From an uncultured Collinsella sp. (GTDB lineage: Bacteria > Actinomycetota > Coriobacteriia > Coriobacteriales > Coriobacteriaceae), in contig CALLFD010000452.1 in NCBI GenBank assembly GCA_937997605.1, positions 1 to 7,546 of the forward strand: a DNA stretch of 7,546 bases, given 5' to 3'. Numbering within the stretch: position 1 is the first letter of the stretch; every line of letters starts with the position of its first letter. This document shows, piece after piece, positions 5,448 to 7,546 of the stretch. The notes below the pieces were generated by a model. It did no database searches. It saw only the letters and a program-made list of their open reading frames with translations, and was not told the origin of the DNA. Both the position numbers and the translations under genes were made by a program.

Positions 5448-7546
5448 CTACTTGATCTTGGTCGTGCCCGGCGCCAGGTTGGGGTCGGTTTCGTTGGCCT
5501 CGGTCTGGAAGTGCTCGGTGTACACGTTCTTGCCGTCGCGGAACATCTCGTAGTATTGCATCTTGGCGTAATCCTCGCGCGCCTTGGTTGCGGCAGCGGC
5601 AGCGGCGTCGTCACCGGTGACGTTGGAGGAGAGCGCCCAGCGCAGGCTGGCGTCCTCGTAGCCCACGGAGTTGATAGCGGGCAGCGACTCGCGCAGCGTC
5701 ATGTGCGCCTTCTGATAGTCGGTCAGCGGTGCGCCGATCAGCTGCATCAGCTGCGTGGACAGGTAGTTGGTGGACAGGTCGTCGACCTCGCTTATCTGGT
5801 CGCAGCCGGCAACGTCGTAGTTGGCCCAGATGATGTAATCGGTCTGCCACAGGCGCTCCTGATGCGTGGCGTCGTCCTCGCCGGTAAACCACTTATCGTT
5901 GAACTTGGACGGGAAGAACGGCTGGTGGTCGCCCCAGAACACCACGACCACCTTACGGTCGAGCTTGCTCAAGGCGTTGAGGAAGTAGCGCAGCGCTTGG
6001 TCGGACTGCTCGATGCACGAGACATACTCGTCGACATCGGACAGTGTGCCGTCCTCGACGGTCTTGGCGTCCAGGTCGGTCGTGTCGATATTCAGGTGCA
6101 TCTGCTTGTCGACCGGCAGCAGGCCCGTGTCGTAGCCCGAGTGGTTCTGCATGGTCACGTCGAAGATAAACTGCGGATCGGCGTTCTGGTCGAGCAGCTC
6201 AAGAATCTTGTCATAGGTAGCCTGGTCGGTCACCATGCCGCGCAGGGTATCGGCACCCTGGAAATCGTTGATGGACAGGAACCGGTCAAAGCCAAAATCC
6301 TTGTAGACGTTCTTGCGGTTCCAGTTGGTGGCGTGGTTGGGGTGCATGGCCGTGGTGGAATATCCGAGCGACTTGAACTGCTCTGCCAGGTTCCCGGTCG
6401 TTTCCATGTTGTAGATGGTGTAGGGGTACACGCCCGAGCCCAGGTTGGCCATGGAGTTGCCGGTCATAAACTCAAACTCGGTATTGGCGGTGCCGCCGCC
6501 GTAGGCGCTCACGTAGAGCTTGCCGCGGCTGAGGCAGTTGGACAGGTTCTTAAAGTACTGCGGGCCCTCGTAGCCGGCGCGCATGTTCTGGTAGATCGAA
6601 AGATCCGAGAAGGTCTCGTTCATGATGGCGATGACCGTGGGCTTCTCGCTGTCGAACTGCTCCTTTGCGGCGGCGCGCTCGTCGCTCTTGGCCGCGTCGG
6701 ACTTGTCGTAGGCCTTGGCGTACTTTTTGAGCGTGGCCTTGGCGTCGTCGACGGAGTAGTCGGCGGGTTTTGGCGGCTTGATGGACTGCGCCGCGCTAAT
6801 GAAAGCGGGCAGGTAGCCCTCGCGCCAGTAGCTCTCGAGCGGGCGCCAGGTGTAGACGGTGATGCCGAGGGTGTTGTAGTAGTCGATGAGCGTGACGTGC
6901 GCGGTCACGCCGCCCAGGCACAGCACGGCGACGAGCAGGTTGGTGAGCAGCATGCGCTTGGCGTTGGCGGCGCCCTTCTGACGGTGCGGTGCCACCAGGC
7001 CGGCGTACTCGCATAGCAGCATGGCGATGGCGGTAAAGCCCATGGACAGCACGCAGAACAGTGAGATCGAGAAGGTGTAGCCGGTGCCGGCGACCGCGGC
7101 GGCGGTGGAGATGGCCGAAAGGTCGCCCGGCTGGATGGGCATGGATTTAAACGTGATGACGAAGAACTCGGCAATGCCCAGGACAAAGAGGGCAAAGGCC
7201 AAGACCGCGGGGGCTGCGCCGTGGCGCTGGAACAGGAAGAACAGGCCGACCATGAGCGTGGTGATGATGGCCCATTCGAGCAGGATGCACAGGGGGTAGA
7301 CCCAGGTAAAGTCGTGGTTGGACGAGACCTCCATGCCCAGCAGCGCAAAGACGCCGGCGAGCAGCAGGCACAGGACGGCGGCGACGAGCGGTTTGCCCAC
7401 AAAGGCGCCGCGCAGGCGGGCGAGCTTGCCGGTGGGGGCGGGGGCGTTGGGCCCGGCGAACGCAAAGACGCGCGGGGCGATGCGGTCGCGGGCGATGCTG
7501 GCCCAAGCGCAGCCGGTGAGGATGGCGTTGGTCAGGATGAGCATCA
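5448..7546 (-). CDS. LTA synthase / phosphoglycerol transferase family membrane enzyme (5' end probably outside window)
   Basis: The frame gives 698 residues from an ATG at 7544 to TAG at 5448. The start is 2 bases from the window edge and the first residues (MLILTNAILTGCAW) look like the end of a membrane helix, so the true start is probably upstream. Hydrophobic segments near 1-18, 51-70, 81-104, 111-132, 155-184 and 198-219 form the membrane domain. A Lys/Ala/Asp-rich linker (about 255-300) leads to an extracellular sulfatase-fold domain (about 301-625). Residues matching the LtaS-type active site are Glu310 (IMNETF), nucleophile Thr352 (GGGTANTEF), Trp408 and Arg410 (NWNRKNVYKDFGFD), His468 (MQNHSG), and Asp539-His540 (FWGDHQPF). 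Family enzymes move glycerol-phosphate from phosphatidylglycerol onto a lipoteichoic-acid-type or other glycan acceptor, using Mn2+. All core residues are present, so an active enzyme is likely; the acceptor is unknown. A charged tail of about 60 residues follows the domain. The gene converges on the surface-protein gene. Confidence 0.88.
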   Translation of the reverse strand, partial: MLILTNAILTGCAWASIARDRIAPRVFAFAGPNAPAPTGKLARLRGAFVGKPLVAAVLCLLLAGVFALLGMEVSSNHDFTWVYPLCILLEWAIITTLMVGLFFLFQRHGAAPAVLAFALFVLGIAEFFVITFKSMPIQPGDLSAISTAAAVAGTGYTFSISLFCVLSMGFTAIAMLLCEYAGLVAPHRQKGAANAKRMLLTNLLVAVLCLGGVTAHVTLIDYYNTLGITVYTWRPLESYWREGYLPAFISAAQSIKPPKPADYSVDDAKATLKKYAKAYDKSDAAKSDERAAAKEQFDSEKPTVIAIMNETFSDLSIYQNMRAGYEGPQYFKNLSNCLSRGKLYVSAYGGGTANTEFEFMTGNSMANLGSGVYPYTIYNMETTGNLAEQFKSLGYSTTAMHPNHATNWNRKNVYKDFGFDRFLSINDFQGADTLRGMVTDQATYDKILELLDQNADPQFIFDVTMQNHSGYDTGLLPVDKQMHLNIDTTDLDAKTVEDGTLSDVDEYVSCIEQSDQALRYFLNALSKLDRKVVVVFWGDHQPFFPSKFNDKWFTGEDDATHQERLWQTDYIIWANYDVAGCDQISEVDDLSTNYLSTQLMQLIGAPLTDYQKAHMTLRESLPAINSVGYEDASLRWALSSNVTGDDAAAAAATKAREDYAKMQYYEMFRDGKNVYTEHFQTEANETDPNLAPGTTKIK

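Noticed and set aside
5143..5553. 136-residue plus-strand open frame over the downstream array
   Set aside because: It spans the array, the 57-bp module and the antisense end of the next gene, and has no domain or convincing start.
5511..7016. 501-residue open frame on the plus strand opposite the LTA-synthase-like gene
   Set aside because: It is an antisense shadow caused by high GC at third codon positions. The product is Val/Gly/Leu/His-rich low-complexity sequence without domains, while the minus strand has clear catalytic motifs.

Overview
This window looks like a chromosomal segment from a GC-rich Gram-positive gut actinobacterium, most likely Collinsella or a close relative in the Coriobacteriia. 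I infer this from strong G/C preference at third codon positions, a sortase signal of the LANTG-D type, and an LTA-synthase-like enzyme. No marker gene is present to prove it.

Layout. Positions 1-308 (+) hold the C-terminal 101 residues of a flavodoxin-family protein. Positions 309-985 carry no gene but are highly structured. They contain a 131-bp nested inverted repeat with a terminator hairpin at its centre, then a 324-bp array of palindromic repeats with a 61-62-bp period, then a short promoter-like stretch with helically phased direct repeats. Positions 986-5074 (+) encode a 1362-residue secreted surface protein. It has a signal peptide, FG-GAP/calcium-loop repeats, an unassigned beta-rich middle, a fibronectin type III domain, an Ig-like domain, a Pro/Lys/Thr wall spacer and a LANTG sorting signal. 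Its own terminator follows at 5102-5139. Positions 5163-5394 hold a second, shorter palindromic array followed by a 57-bp copy of the upstream terminator module, both inverted relative to the upstream set. Positions 5448-7546 (-) encode a membrane-anchored LTA-synthase/phosphoglycerol-transferase-like enzyme, converging on the surface gene and running to the window edge.

How the parts relate. The surface protein and the LTA-synthase-like enzyme both act at the cell envelope, but they are convergent and separately terminated, so they are neighbours and not an operon. The main unexplained signal is the non-coding one. Each flanking gene (flavodoxin and LTA synthase) is followed, in its own reading direction, by the same module of stop codon, about 80-100 bp, terminator hairpin, then 61-62-bp palindrome array. 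The two modules face each other across the surface-protein gene and bracket it with inverted repeats. I read this as a dispersed structured element attached to gene 3' ends. A role in segment inversion or exchange is possible but unproven, since no recombinase or transposase lies in the window.
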